Shown piece after piece: positions 55,727 through 64,000 of a stretch of 64,000 bases of DNA (its first letter is position 1; every line of letters starts with the position of its first letter). Origin of the DNA: Planctomycetota bacterium. GTDB lineage: Bacteria; Planctomycetota; UBA1135; GCA-002686595. The stretch lies in contig PKCK01000063.1 of assembly GCA_002862085.1 (NCBI GenBank), positions 122,053 to 186,052 of the forward strand, written 5' to 3'. Below the pieces are notes generated by a model, which was given only the letters and a program-made list of their open reading frames with translations, was not told where the DNA came from and did not search any database. Made by a program: the position numbers and the translations under genes.

Positions 55727-56647
55727 TCAGCCGAAGTTGCCGGCCCAACCGAGTCGATCCCTGAGCCGCTGCCAGGGGTCGAACTGCCGGGTCGTCAGCA
55801 GCGGGTACGGGATCGCACTGGTCTCCAGGAGGACACGGTCTCCGGGGCCGAGCTCGGTGACCATCCGACCGTCAACATCGAGGGTGACCGCACCCCCTGC
55901 ATTGACGACCCTGGCCTCGAGAGACGCTTCGGGCCCGAGAACCAGGGGACGATGGGAGAGCGCGTGGGCCGATATCGGCGTGAGGACGACCGCTCGCAGC
56001 GCTGGATCGAGGATGGGCCCGCCGGCTGCGAGGGAGTACGCCGTGGAGCCGGAAGGCGTCGCGAAGATCAGCCCATCGGCACGGTAGCTCGTCACGCGGC
56101 GCCCGGCGGAGAGAAGCTCGAACTCCGCCATGGAGGGCGTGCCGCCCCGGGAGATCACGACGTCGTTCATGGCGAGAACCGCTGGCCGCGCCACGCCGTC
56201 CTCGCGCACGACGGATGCTCCGAGGCGCATGCGGTCCTCGACCAGCGCGCGGCCGGAGAACACATCGTCGAGCCCCTCCCGCCAGCCGCTCACTTCGAGA
56301 GAGGCGAGGAATCCAACGCGGCCGAAGTTGATCCCGATCGTCGGGACCGGGCGGCGCTCGAAGAGACGGGCCGCCGTGAGCACGCTCCCGTCCCCGCCCA
56401 GAACCACGACCAGATCGTGCTCGCCGCCGGCTTCGAGCTGGCCCTCGTCGGTGTCCAACGAGCGCACGTCTGCATGCGTCTCGACAGAGGCATCGAGTGA
56501 CTCCAGATGCCGCGCCACCTCGCCCACCGCCTCCGACACGTCACCCTTGTGGCCGTCGGCGAGCAACAGGACGGAGCGCACCCGTCCGGCTGGCGGGCTC
56601 CAGGGCCGCGTTCCAGGGGGATGCCCCTGCCCGTCGATCCCGGTCAT
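55727..56647 (-). CDS. nadK: NAD kinase
   Basis: Makes NADP from NAD and ATP (or polyphosphate). The 306 residues include GGDGSVL at 84-90 (the invariant GGDG), IGINFGRVGFLASL, AMNDVVISRG, ELLSAGRRVTSYRADGLIFATPSGSTAYSLAAGGPIL, and LTPISAHALSHRPLVLGP. The N-terminal ~20 residues are Pro/Gly-rich and lie before the first strand. The ATG at 56647 overlaps the dxs stop (ATGA) and has GAGG four bases upstream. Lying behind dxs, it may help meet the NADPH demand of the downstream MEP pathway steps, an inference. Confidence 0.95.
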   Translation of the reverse strand: MTGIDGQGHPPGTRPWSPPAGRVRSVLLLADGHKGDVSEAVGEVARHLESLDASVETHADVRSLDTDEGQLEAGGEHDLVVVLGGDGSVLTAARLFERRPVPTIGINFGRVGFLASLEVSGWREGLDDVFSGRALVEDRMRLGASVVREDGVARPAVLAMNDVVISRGGTPSMAEFELLSAGRRVTSYRADGLIFATPSGSTAYSLAAGGPILDPALRAVVLTPISAHALSHRPLVLGPEASLEARVVNAGGAVTLDVDGRMVTELGPGDRVLLETSAIPYPLLTTRQFDPWQRLRDRLGWAGNFG

Positions 56648-58593
56648 CGGTCCTCGACCCGAGAGGCCCCGAGCAGCTGCTTGGCCAGCCGGATCACGGC
56701 CGGCAGATCGAGCCCGGCCGCCGCCAGCTGCTCCTCACGGGTCGTCATGTGGTCGACGTAACGGTCGGGGATCCCGAGGACGCGGATCTGCGCCCTCCGA
56801 CCGGGGACGTGGATCCTGGCGCCCGCCTCGAGCACCGCGGAGCCGAAGCCGCCCGCACGCTGGTGATCCTCCAGGGTGACCACGTGGCGGAATCGAGCCA
56901 GATGGGCGCCGAGGAGCTCCTCGTCCAGCGGCTTCACGAATCGAGCATCCACGACGCCGACGTCCACACCGCGCTCGGAGAGCTGCGCAGCCGCGGCCAG
57001 CGCGGTCTCGACCATGACGCCGTAGGCCCAGATGCAGAGACCGCCCTCGTCCCCGTCGCGAAGCACCTCCGCCTTGCCGGGCACCATCGGCTCCCGCTCC
57101 GAGGCGTGGATCTCCTCGCGGATCGGCGCGTTCCCGCGGGGGAAGCGGAGGGCCACGGGGTGGTCCACCTTGAGCGCCGCGCCGAGCATGCGGGCCACGT
57201 CCGTCGCGTCCCTGGGGGCGCACAGAACCATGTTCGGAAGCGTCCGCAGGTAGGCGATGTCGAACACCCCGTTGTGGGTCGGACCGTCCTGACCCACGGG
57301 GCCCGCACGGTCGAGCGCGAAGATCACCGGCAGACCCTGGAGCGCGACCTCCTGGAAGACCTGGTCGTAGCCGCGCTGGAGGAAGGTCGAGTAGATCGCA
57401 CAAACCGGGCGAAGACCGGCCTTGGCCATCCCCGCCGCCATGGCGACGGCGTGCTGCTCGCAGATCCCGGCATCGTGGAAGCGGGAGCGGTGCGCCTCCT
57501 CGAAGAGGTCGAGGCCCGTCCCCGAGGGCATCGCGGCCGTGATGGCGTGAACACGAACATCGCGCGTCGCGGCGTCCACGAGGGACTTCGCGAAGGCCTT
57601 GGTGAACGCGACAGGAGCGGCCTTGGCGGGCGGCGGCTCGGTCTTCGGCTCGAGCTTCCAGGGGCGTCCCTTCACCGCGTGGACGCGTTCGGGGTGATTC
57701 GGGCCGTCGGGGTGCCCCTTGCCTTTCTCGGTGAGCACGTGAAGCATCACGACCCCGTCGAGCGTCCTCACACGCTCCAGGATCCGCTCGAGACTCTCCA
57801 CGTTGTGGCCGTCCACGGGGCCCACGTAGCGAACACCGAGTTCCTCGAAGACGTGGCCGGGCACGAACGCGTGACGTAGCACCTCTCCGACGTCGTCGAG
57901 CGCCTTGTCGACCCGCGAACCGATGAGCGGAATCGCCTGGACGAGGCTCTTCGTCTCCTGACCGGCCCGCTGGACCAGCCGGCTGCCCCGGATCTTCGTG
58001 AGGTACTTGGAGAGCGATCCGACCGACTTGGAGATCGACCACTCGTTGTCGTTCAGGATCACCAGCAGCTTCTGCCCCGTCGCGCCGGCATGGTTGAGCG
58101 CTTCGAAGGCGACGCCGGCCCCGAGCGAGGCGTCGCCGATGACGCTGACCGCGTGAGGCGCGTCCTTCTCGTGCGCCATGCCCATGGCGAGACCCAGGCC
58201 GAGACTGACGCTCGTCCCGGCGTGACCCGTGTGGAACAGGTCGTAGGGCGACTCCTCCGGATGCGTGAAGCCACACAGACCGTCCGTCTGGCGGAGCGTG
58301 CCGAAGCGGTCCTTGCGGCCCGTCAGCACCTTGTGCGGGTAGGCCTGGTGAGAGACGTCCCAGACGAGCTTGTCACGCTCGAAGTCGAAGACGCGGTGCA
58401 GCGCCACGGTCAGCTCGACCACGCCGAGATTGGATCCGAGATGCCCGCCTGTCTCCTGCACCGTGTCGAGCAGGAAGTCGCGGACCTCGGCGCAGAGCTG
58501 CGGCAGATCACCGCTCTCGAGGGCCTTCACATCGGCCGGCCCTTCGATGCTGTCGAGCAGCCTTGCTCGGCCGGTCTCTTCCGTCTTCGCCAT
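56644..58593 (-). CDS. dxs: 1-deoxy-D-xylulose-5-phosphate synthase
   Basis: First enzyme of the MEP isoprenoid pathway; condenses pyruvate and glyceraldehyde 3-phosphate with thiamine diphosphate. At 649 residues it fits the family. Visible blocks: GGHLGSNLGVVELTVALHRVFD, DVSHQAYPHKVLTGR, the TPP motif GDASLGAGVAFEALNHAG with LVILNDNEWSISKSVG, YVGPVDGHNVESL, VHAITAAMPSGTG, CEQHAVAMAAGMAKAGLRPV, and PVIFALDRAGPVGQDGPTHNGVFDIAYLR. The ATG at 58593 (MAKTEETGRARLLDSI) is used. It lies between ispA and nadK on the minus strand, ending in an ATGA overlap with nadK. Confidence 0.97.
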   Translation of the reverse strand: MAKTEETGRARLLDSIEGPADVKALESGDLPQLCAEVRDFLLDTVQETGGHLGSNLGVVELTVALHRVFDFERDKLVWDVSHQAYPHKVLTGRKDRFGTLRQTDGLCGFTHPEESPYDLFHTGHAGTSVSLGLGLAMGMAHEKDAPHAVSVIGDASLGAGVAFEALNHAGATGQKLLVILNDNEWSISKSVGSLSKYLTKIRGSRLVQRAGQETKSLVQAIPLIGSRVDKALDDVGEVLRHAFVPGHVFEELGVRYVGPVDGHNVESLERILERVRTLDGVVMLHVLTEKGKGHPDGPNHPERVHAVKGRPWKLEPKTEPPPAKAAPVAFTKAFAKSLVDAATRDVRVHAITAAMPSGTGLDLFEEAHRSRFHDAGICEQHAVAMAAGMAKAGLRPVCAIYSTFLQRGYDQVFQEVALQGLPVIFALDRAGPVGQDGPTHNGVFDIAYLRTLPNMVLCAPRDATDVARMLGAALKVDHPVALRFPRGNAPIREEIHASEREPMVPGKAEVLRDGDEGGLCIWAYGVMVETALAAAAQLSERGVDVGVVDARFVKPLDEELLGAHLARFRHVVTLEDHQRAGGFGSAVLEAGARIHVPGRRAQIRVLGIPDRYVDHMTTREEQLAAAGLDLPAVIRLAKQLLGASRVEDR

Positions 58594-58696
58594 GGGTCGG
58601 GTCGCGGGGTGATGACGGGGATCGGACCAGCCCGGCTGGCCGGGCCACGCCCCGCCCTGGAGAATAGACCTCAACAGGGCCTCTCGGCAGTGCAGA

Positions 58697-59587
58697 TCAG
58701 GAGTTCCGGGAGAGGAGGAGGCTCACGAATCCCGCCCCGAGAGGCCCCAGGCCCAGGTCCTCCGCGAGGTCCAGAGCCCGCTTCGCGTGCCGCTCCGCGG
58801 CGTCCCTCGCACCGTCGAGACCCAGGGCAGCCACCAGGGTGCCCTTCGACGCGTCGGCGTCCTTGCCGGGGGTCTTGCCGAGGGTCGCGGCGTTGCCGGT
58901 CACGTCGAGCACGTCGTCGATCGCCTGGAAGCACATCCCGAGTGCCTCTCCGAGCGCGCGTGCCTCCCCCGCGCGCGCGGACCGCGTCGGCTCTGGCGCC
59001 GCGAGCGCGCCGAGCTCGGCCGCGACACCGAGGAGCGCGGCGGTCTTCGCCCGGTGGATCGCCTCGACCTCCTCCGCGTCGAGCGAGCGCCCCTCGCAAG
59101 CGAGGTCGAGGACCTGACCGCCCACCATGCCCGGCGCACCCGCGGCGCGCGCGAGGGCGCCCACGCTGAGCGCGGCCCCCTCCCCGCTCCCCGCGAGCGC
59201 CTCGAAGGCGAGCGCCTGCAGCGCATCACCGACGAGGACCGCGGTCGCCTCGTCGAACCGGCGATGAACCGTGGCGCGCCCCCGACGAAGGTCGTCATCG
59301 TCCATCGACGGGAGATCGTCGTGGACGAGGCTGTACGTGTGGATGCACTCGACGGCGAACGCTGCCGCCTCGATGGCGTCCTCCGCACCACCCAAGGCAT
59401 CGCCGAGGAGCCTGCAGAGCGCCGGCCTGACCCGCTTGCCACCGCCTGTCATGGCGTAACGCAGCGCTTCCTCCAGCTTCGGTGGGCCGAGGTCCATCTC
59501 GTCGAGCCTGCGCGCGATCAGCGCGTCGGCCCACTCACGGGAGGCTGCGAACCACTTCGCCGCGCCTGCATCCGGCGGACCACTCAC
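58697..59587 (-). CDS. ispA: short-chain polyprenyl diphosphate synthase (farnesyl/geranylgeranyl type)
   Basis: Builds allylic prenyl diphosphates from IPP and DMAPP. The 296 residues run from a GTG at 59587 placed one base after the xseB stop. The first Asp-rich motif is DDLPSMDDDD at about 90-99 (FARM, with two extra residues between the Asps as in bacterial FPP/GGPP synthases); the second is AIDDVLDVTGN. TGGGKRVRPALCRLL and the preceding EALRY also fit. The C-terminus has the DxxxxxEDLGLGPLGAG helix seen in IspA. Gene order xseB-ispA-dxs is conserved in many bacteria, supporting the name, although chain length is not proven. Confidence 0.9.
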   Translation of the reverse strand: MSGPPDAGAAKWFAASREWADALIARRLDEMDLGPPKLEEALRYAMTGGGKRVRPALCRLLGDALGGAEDAIEAAAFAVECIHTYSLVHDDLPSMDDDDLRRGRATVHRRFDEATAVLVGDALQALAFEALAGSGEGAALSVGALARAAGAPGMVGGQVLDLACEGRSLDAEEVEAIHRAKTAALLGVAAELGALAAPEPTRSARAGEARALGEALGMCFQAIDDVLDVTGNAATLGKTPGKDADASKGTLVAALGLDGARDAAERHAKRALDLAEDLGLGPLGAGFVSLLLSRNS

Positions 59588-59588
59588 C

Positions 59589-59873
59589 TCAGAAGGGGGC
59601 GTCGATCCCGTCCGCCGGCTCGTCATCGACATCCGGGTCGGCGATCGGAGAGGCCCCGCCGTCCGGACGCAGCTCCTCCACCTGTGCGCGGAACGCCGTG
59701 AGGGTGCTCCGACACCCCTCCAGCAGAGAGACCCCCTCCTTGTAACGAGCGAGCGACTCCTCGAGACCCAGCCCTCCACCTTCGAGTTCGGAGACGATCT
59801 CCTCGAGGCGACCCAGACTCTCGTCGAAGGCCGGAGCCTGGTCGGCGCCTTCGGACTTTCCTTTGGTGCTCAT
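59589..59873 (-). CDS. xseB: exodeoxyribonuclease VII small subunit
   Basis: Small regulatory subunit of exonuclease VII, 94 residues. The core FDESLGRLEEIVSELEGGGLGLEESLARYKEGVSLLEGCRSTLTAFRAQVEEL is the typical two-helix XseB pattern; an acidic tail of about 25 residues follows. The ATG at 59873 overlaps the stop of the upstream membrane protein gene, and its stop lies one base before the ispA start. The large subunit gene xseA is not in the window. Confidence 0.92.
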   Translation of the reverse strand: MSTKGKSEGADQAPAFDESLGRLEEIVSELEGGGLGLEESLARYKEGVSLLEGCRSTLTAFRAQVEELRPDGGASPIADPDVDDEPADGIDAPF

Positions 59874-61714
59874 CGCTCCGAGTCTACTCGCGGCCAGGTG
59901 GGGTCGACGACGCCGAAGCTGCGGGCCTCCTCGTCGAAACCGGCCAGGAGAGCCTCCCTCTCCAAGGCGGCCAGGGCCGTGGCCCGCGACGCCATGGCCC
60001 TGCGCACCGCGCCCGGTCGGAGCACGAGCTCGGTGCCCCAGTAAGGCTGCATGACGGCCGTCCGGAAGACGCGTGCCCCCACGCCGCGCAGGTACGGACG
60101 CGCCCTGAGGGTCCCGCTGGCGACGCCCATCTCACCGCTCAGATCCGTCGCCCCGTACCAACCGAGCCCGAATCGCCCCAGCGCCTCGGCGTCGATCTCG
60201 GGGAGCGACTCGGCGTCCAGAGCGGCCCGGAGGCGCCCGGGATACCGGTAGTGGAACAGCGGAGAGCCCAGCCCACGGCGGGCCGCATCGAGCCCCCCTG
60301 GAGTCCCCGCGAGGAGCGGTGCGATCCGCTCCTCGAGGTCCTCGGCCCGCGCCTCGGTCGCCTGGGTGACGCCGGCGACGACGTCGGTGATCAGGCCGGA
60401 TTCGACGCCGGGACCGAGGAAGCGCCCCAGCACCTCTGCCTCGACGGAGCCATCCGCCGTGCTACGCCCCCCCTCGAGACGAGGCCCGATCTTGGCGAGC
60501 GCTCCGCGGGGATCGTCCCCCCTGACTCGCGCGATGTGCTGCAGGTTCTCGCCGGCGCGGCCGAGCTGCCCCTCGTCGACGATGCGAGCGGTGTGGATGA
60601 GCCCGATCCCAACGAGCGCGGCCGTCGTGCTCCTCGCGACCTTCGCCGCCGCACCGCCCCTGGCGACACCTTCGAGCGCGAGCGCGGGTCCCGCCAGCAG
60701 CCCGACGAGCATGAGCAGGACCCAGACGAGGGGGGCGGCTCGCAGCAAGGGGAACCAGTGGGCGTCGGCCGGCGTCACCACGAACAGCCCCGTCGACGCA
60801 GCGGCGGCACACCAGACTCCGGCGAACGCCAGCAGCGTCATCGAGGCGATCCGGCGCCCCTTCTCCGGAGGAGCCGCGACGGCGCCGGAGATCGCCGCGC
60901 CTGCTCCGAGCATGGCCGCCCCGACGGCCAGGGGCGCGGAGAGCCCCGCCCGCAAGCTCTCCAGGAAGCCCGGACCGGTCGCGCTGATCGTCTCCCCGTG
61001 GAGGTCGAACACCTCACCGCCGGTGGCCGCCGCCATCATCATGAGGGGTGACACCCCCAGCAGCGTCGCGGCGACCAGCGTGGGTGAGAGCAGCACGCGG
61101 GGTGACCTGACCATCAAGAGCCCCGCGACGACGCCCACGGCGAGCGCCACCTGATAGCTGAAGTAGGTGCCGAAGCCAGCGGCGAGCCCGAGAGCCAGCA
61201 GGTCGCGCCGCCGGGGTTCCGCGCCGCCCTCGGCGGCGGATACGCGCAGGCCCTGATCGAGCACCAGCGCCACGAAGAGAAGGGCCTCGAAGTGGATCCC
61301 CAGATGCAGGAGGGATTCGCGCTGGAAGTGTGCGGGCCCGAGGGCGAGGAGAACGCCGCCGAGCGCGGACGCGCTGTCCGCTTCGCGCGAGCCCCCCCCG
61401 TGCCGATGCAGGAGGCGCACCGAGGCCGCGACGACGAAGAGCCCCCACACGAGCGCGCACACCTTGTGCGCGAGGATGGAGCTCCCCATGAGCGAGAAGG
61501 CCAGGGCCTTCAGGTGACTCGCCACGAAGCCGCCGCCCTCGTACGGATGATAGGGAAGCCGCGTGTAGGGGACGTCCACGTCCCCCAGCAGACAGAGCGC
61601 CACGAAGCCCTTCTCGAGCTCCTCTCCGTAGAGGAACACGTCGCCCATCGCGGCCACGAAGAGCAGCCGCGTGACGGCGAAGACGGCCAGGGAGAGCAGG
61701 AGCGGTCTCAGCAC
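59870..61714 (-). CDS. polytopic membrane protein, GT-C-like, with soluble C-terminal half
   Basis: Protein of 614 residues. The first 365 residues have about nine to ten hydrophobic helices; the first is followed by a short loop with acidic residues (MGDVFLYGEELEKGFVAL) and a PYHPYEGGGF segment, resembling the layout of GT-C glycosyltransferases but without a clear family signature. The last 240 residues are a soluble helical domain (VEAEVLGRFLGPGVESGLITDVVAG) with TPR/SEL1-like character, possibly extracytoplasmic. The stop overlaps the xseB start (ATGA), so it heads the xseB-ispA-dxs-nadK run. No domain family could be named; a link with polyprenyl lipids is suggested only by position. Confidence 0.6.
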   Translation of the reverse strand: MLRPLLLSLAVFAVTRLLFVAAMGDVFLYGEELEKGFVALCLLGDVDVPYTRLPYHPYEGGGFVASHLKALAFSLMGSSILAHKVCALVWGLFVVAASVRLLHRHGGGSREADSASALGGVLLALGPAHFQRESLLHLGIHFEALLFVALVLDQGLRVSAAEGGAEPRRRDLLALGLAAGFGTYFSYQVALAVGVVAGLLMVRSPRVLLSPTLVAATLLGVSPLMMMAAATGGEVFDLHGETISATGPGFLESLRAGLSAPLAVGAAMLGAGAAISGAVAAPPEKGRRIASMTLLAFAGVWCAAAASTGLFVVTPADAHWFPLLRAAPLVWVLLMLVGLLAGPALALEGVARGGAAAKVARSTTAALVGIGLIHTARIVDEGQLGRAGENLQHIARVRGDDPRGALAKIGPRLEGGRSTADGSVEAEVLGRFLGPGVESGLITDVVAGVTQATEARAEDLEERIAPLLAGTPGGLDAARRGLGSPLFHYRYPGRLRAALDAESLPEIDAEALGRFGLGWYGATDLSGEMGVASGTLRARPYLRGVGARVFRTAVMQPYWGTELVLRPGAVRRAMASRATALAALEREALLAGFDEEARSFGVVDPTWPRVDSER

Positions 61715-61800
61715 GAGCGCAGCCTACGGAGCACCGAGCCCGGTCGCGAGCGCCGCCCGGCGATGTGTCCACCCTGCGCCTCGATCGGTAGGCTCCGGGA

Positions 61801-63591
61801 ATGGAGGGCGCCAGCTTCGATGAGCGAGGGGCATCGGTCGAGCCCGGGGGGCGGAGCCACCTCTTGTTCGCCGCCCCGGTCCTGCTCGCTGGTCTCGCCC
61901 TCCTCGTCTGGGCGATTCCGCTCCTCGGGTCGGTCGGCTTCGCCTACGACGACAAGGAGGCGATCGTGTCCAATCCCGTGGTCAACGGCGCTCTCCCGCC
62001 AGGGGAAGCGTTCGCCCGGGACTACTGGCATCACCTCGAGGACGCGGGGCACTATCGCCCCCTCGCCACGCTCCTGCTGCGCGCCGATCACGCGCGCGCC
62101 GACGGACCACGGCCAGCCGCGTTCCGCTGGACCAACGCCCTCCTGCACGCGCTCGTCCTCGGCCTGCTCGCGGCCGCCTGGCGGCGCATCGCCCGCGCGC
62201 ACCGCATCCCGTTCCCATGGTTCGGCCTGGCCGTGCTCGCGGTGCACCCTGCCTGCGCCGACGTCGTGGCCTGGATCTCGGGCCGGACCTCCCTCGTCTC
62301 CGGCCTCGGTGCGGCCGCCGGCGTGCTCGGCCTCACGCTGGTGGCGCGTGGCCCCGCGGTGCTGACCGTCTGCCTGCTCGCTTCCCTGCTGAGCCTTCTC
62401 GGAAAGGAGGACGGCGTGGTGGTCGCCGCCCTGCTCCCCGTCTGCGCCGTGGCCCTCGTGGGCCCGAACACGAGCGCCGGGTGCTGCTGGCGCCGCGCTC
62501 CCTGGGCGGCTGCGGGTTCGACGGCTGCGGTCTGCCTGTACGCAGCACTCCGTACGTTCGCCCTCGGAGCCCCCTTCCCTTCCTCTCCGTCCGCGCCCCT
62601 CTCTCACCTCGGCCTCCTCGAGCGGGTCTGGACCGGGCTGGCCGCCTGGACACACGGCTTCCTGGAGTTCGTCTGCTTCTGGAACCCCGCTCCCCCGACG
62701 ATGCCAGCGAGCGCGCTCGGGAGCGACACCGCGCTCGTTCTCGGACTTCTCTGCGCCGCCCTGCTCCTCGCGACCGTTCTCGCGCTCTCCAAGAACGGCC
62801 CGGCGAGGGTGGCGCTGATCGGGCTCTGCTCGGTCCTCGTCTGCATCGCACCGCTGGTTCAGATCGTCCCCGCTGGTGAGCTCTTCGCACCGCGCTTCCT
62901 GTACCAGCCGATGATCTTCGGGGTCTTCCTGTTGCATTGGCTGTTCGCCGCCCTCCGCCCCGCGCTCGGGAGGTCGAGCGCCTGGCTCCAGGGCGGGCTG
63001 ATCCTGGGCATGTCGGCGGTCAGCGTCCTGGAGGCCGCGCCGCGCTACGTGAGCCGCCAGTCCTACTGGGAGAGCCACCTCGCGGTGGAGGCGGAGGACG
63101 CGCGCATCTGGAACGCGGTCGGGCAGGCACGGCAGGAGAGCTCGGACGTGAAGGGCGCCATGGAGGCGTACACCGAGGCCATTCGAATCGAGCCGCAGTA
63201 CGGCGCTCCGTGGAGCAAGGTGGGTGAGCTGCGGGCCGTCGACGGCGACCTGGAGGGCGCAGCGGACGCCTTCCACGAGGCCATCGCGCGTGATCCGGCG
63301 GCCGTCATCGCACGGGCCAACCTCGCCGCCGTCTTGCTCCGGCTGGATCGGCCAGGGGAGGCGCTGCTGATCTACGAGGAGGCGATCTCACTCGCACCGG
63401 GGCTAGCTCCGCTCCACCGCGGCCGCGCACGCGCCCTCTGGCGGCTGGACCGCGTCGATGCCGCCGAGGCCGCCGTCCGCGAATCGCTTCGCCTCGACCC
63501 CTCGGACGACGCAGCGACTCGCCTCCTGCGGCGCATCGAAGGTCCTCGAGGAGGCCTTGTGCCCGCGCCGTCCCCGGCCTATCGACGTTGA
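61801..63591 (+). CDS. TMTC-like membrane protein with C-terminal TPR repeats
   Basis: Protein of 596 residues. About eleven hydrophobic segments span residues 20-400. The first extracytoplasmic loop has AYDDKEAIVSNPVVNGALPPGEAF and the following YRPLATLLLRADHARADGPRPAAFRWTNALLHALVLGLLAAAW, a pattern shared with TMTC/PMT-type O-mannosyltransferases of animals and planctomycetes, where the DD pair and Arg-Pro are near the active site. Residues about 430-585 form four or more TPRs (AWNAVGQARQESSDVKGAMEAYTEAIRIEPQYGAPWSKVGELRAVDGDLEGAADAFHEAIARDP is continuous with two more). It probably uses a polyprenyl-phosphate sugar to glycosylate exported proteins, which is inferred. One base separates it from the following cytochrome gene. 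Confidence 0.76.
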   Translation: MEGASFDERGASVEPGGRSHLLFAAPVLLAGLALLVWAIPLLGSVGFAYDDKEAIVSNPVVNGALPPGEAFARDYWHHLEDAGHYRPLATLLLRADHARADGPRPAAFRWTNALLHALVLGLLAAAWRRIARAHRIPFPWFGLAVLAVHPACADVVAWISGRTSLVSGLGAAAGVLGLTLVARGPAVLTVCLLASLLSLLGKEDGVVVAALLPVCAVALVGPNTSAGCCWRRAPWAAAGSTAAVCLYAALRTFALGAPFPSSPSAPLSHLGLLERVWTGLAAWTHGFLEFVCFWNPAPPTMPASALGSDTALVLGLLCAALLLATVLALSKNGPARVALIGLCSVLVCIAPLVQIVPAGELFAPRFLYQPMIFGVFLLHWLFAALRPALGRSSAWLQGGLILGMSAVSVLEAAPRYVSRQSYWESHLAVEAEDARIWNAVGQARQESSDVKGAMEAYTEAIRIEPQYGAPWSKVGELRAVDGDLEGAADAFHEAIARDPAAVIARANLAAVLLRLDRPGEALLIYEEAISLAPGLAPLHRGRARALWRLDRVDAAEAAVRESLRLDPSDDAATRLLRRIEGPRGGLVPAPSPAYRR

Positions 63592-63592
63592 G

Positions 63593-63982
63593 ATGAAGGG
63601 TGCCATCATCGCATCGGCCGCCGTCACCCTCGTGGTCGGCGCAATGGCCTGGTCCGTTCTCAGGTTCTCCGGGGGCCACTCGCTCCGGTACGAGGAGATG
63701 GACGGAGCCGCGATCTACGACCGCCTCTGCAGTCAGTGCCACGGCCCGGATGGCCGCGCCGTGGGGCGCGCGGGCGCGAGCTACCGCGACAAGCGACAGT
63801 ACTGGACCGAGGAGAGCCTCCTCGACTACCTCGCGGACCCCGCTGCGTTCCAGCGCAACGACTCGAGGCTGAGGGGCCGTTACATGCCACCCATCGATGG
63901 CACCATGCCCAGGGATGCTCGCCTGAGACTCGCGCGCCACGTCCTCGGCGTCATGGACGGGCTCGAAGGATCCAGCCGCTGA
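63593..63982 (+). CDS. membrane-anchored monoheme cytochrome c
   Basis: Small class I cytochrome of 129 residues. An uncleaved or cleavable N-terminal helix (about 5-25, IIASAAVTLVVGAMAWSVL) is followed by a periplasmic domain with one heme site, CSQCH at about 46-50 (AIYDRLCSQCHGPDG), and a likely distal Met in RYMPPIDGTMP. The ATG at 63593 lies one base after the TMTC-like gene stop; longer in-frame starts would overlap that gene. It could be an electron carrier for a respiratory oxidase; the coupled gene does not explain a redox role. The right edge of the window (63983-64000) holds no further feature. Confidence 0.86.
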   Translation: MKGAIIASAAVTLVVGAMAWSVLRFSGGHSLRYEEMDGAAIYDRLCSQCHGPDGRAVGRAGASYRDKRQYWTEESLLDYLADPAAFQRNDSRLRGRYMPPIDGTMPRDARLRLARHVLGVMDGLEGSSR

Positions 63983-64000
63983 GCCGAGCAGCACGAGGCG

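Overview
The window is 64 kb of GC-rich chromosomal DNA, densely coded on both strands. Genes for lipid A glycosylation (waaA), lipoprotein maturation (lspA) and lipoprotein export (a LolC/E-type permease and LolD), plus many lipoprotein and secreted-protein signals, indicate a diderm (Gram-negative) bacterium. MJ0042-type zinc-ribbon membrane proteins, a GC-rich GspG-like pseudopilin, glycosyltransferase-C/TPR membrane proteins, a giant Calx-beta/malectin/Kelch secreted protein and weak or absent Shine-Dalgarno sequences would suit a high-GC, deep-branching planctomycete or a similar environmental lineage. That placement is an inference, not something the sequence proves. No insertion sequence, prophage, CRISPR array or rRNA was seen; one tRNA gene is present.

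Layout. 1-5.0 kb (+): a fused-permease ABC importer and its ATPase, then a pentaheme cytochrome c and a HEAT-repeat lipoprotein whose start overlaps the cytochrome stop. 5.0-13.9 kb (-): a response regulator with a novel N-terminal domain, secA, waaA, metK, a pseudopilin and a UbiA-family prenyltransferase. 14.1-17.2 kb: lspA, a XerC/D recombinase and a secreted protein with a LamG-like C-terminus. 17.2-23.4 kb: uvrC and uvrB, separated by a NahK-like sugar kinase, a HIT protein and an AIM24-family protein. 23.7-26.4 kb (+): two single-pass membrane proteins of unknown function, closed by a 16-bp perfect hairpin. 26.5-29.3 kb (-): membrane protein, stand-alone NIL domain and gamma-glutamyltranspeptidase lipoprotein. 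Divergent from these (+, 29.35-31.56 kb) are a C39-like cysteine protease and an alpha-oxoamine synthase with overlapping stop and start.

31.9-36.8 kb: a divergent pair resembling Bacillus YdjG (zinc-ribbon membrane protein) and YdjI (SPFH protein with zinc ribbons), then a CPA-type proton antiporter with a TrkA-N domain. 36.9-45.5 kb (-): a GT-C/TPR membrane protein and the 2214-residue extracellular protein. 45.9-51.8 kb (-): tldD, tldE, leuS and tRNA-Ala(GGC). 52.0-55.7 kb (+): lysS, lolC/E-type permease and lolD. 55.7-61.7 kb (-): a tight run of membrane protein, xseB, ispA, dxs and nadK, placing isoprenoid precursor synthesis next to NADP supply. 61.8-64 kb (+): a second GT-C/TPR protein and a monoheme cytochrome c.

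Most of the window is housekeeping. The parts most likely to hold undescribed biology are the NIL/GGT and C39/oxoamine synthase divergent cluster, the YdjG/YdjI-like pair without PspA, the pentaheme cytochrome/HEAT lipoprotein pair, and the response regulator upstream of secA.
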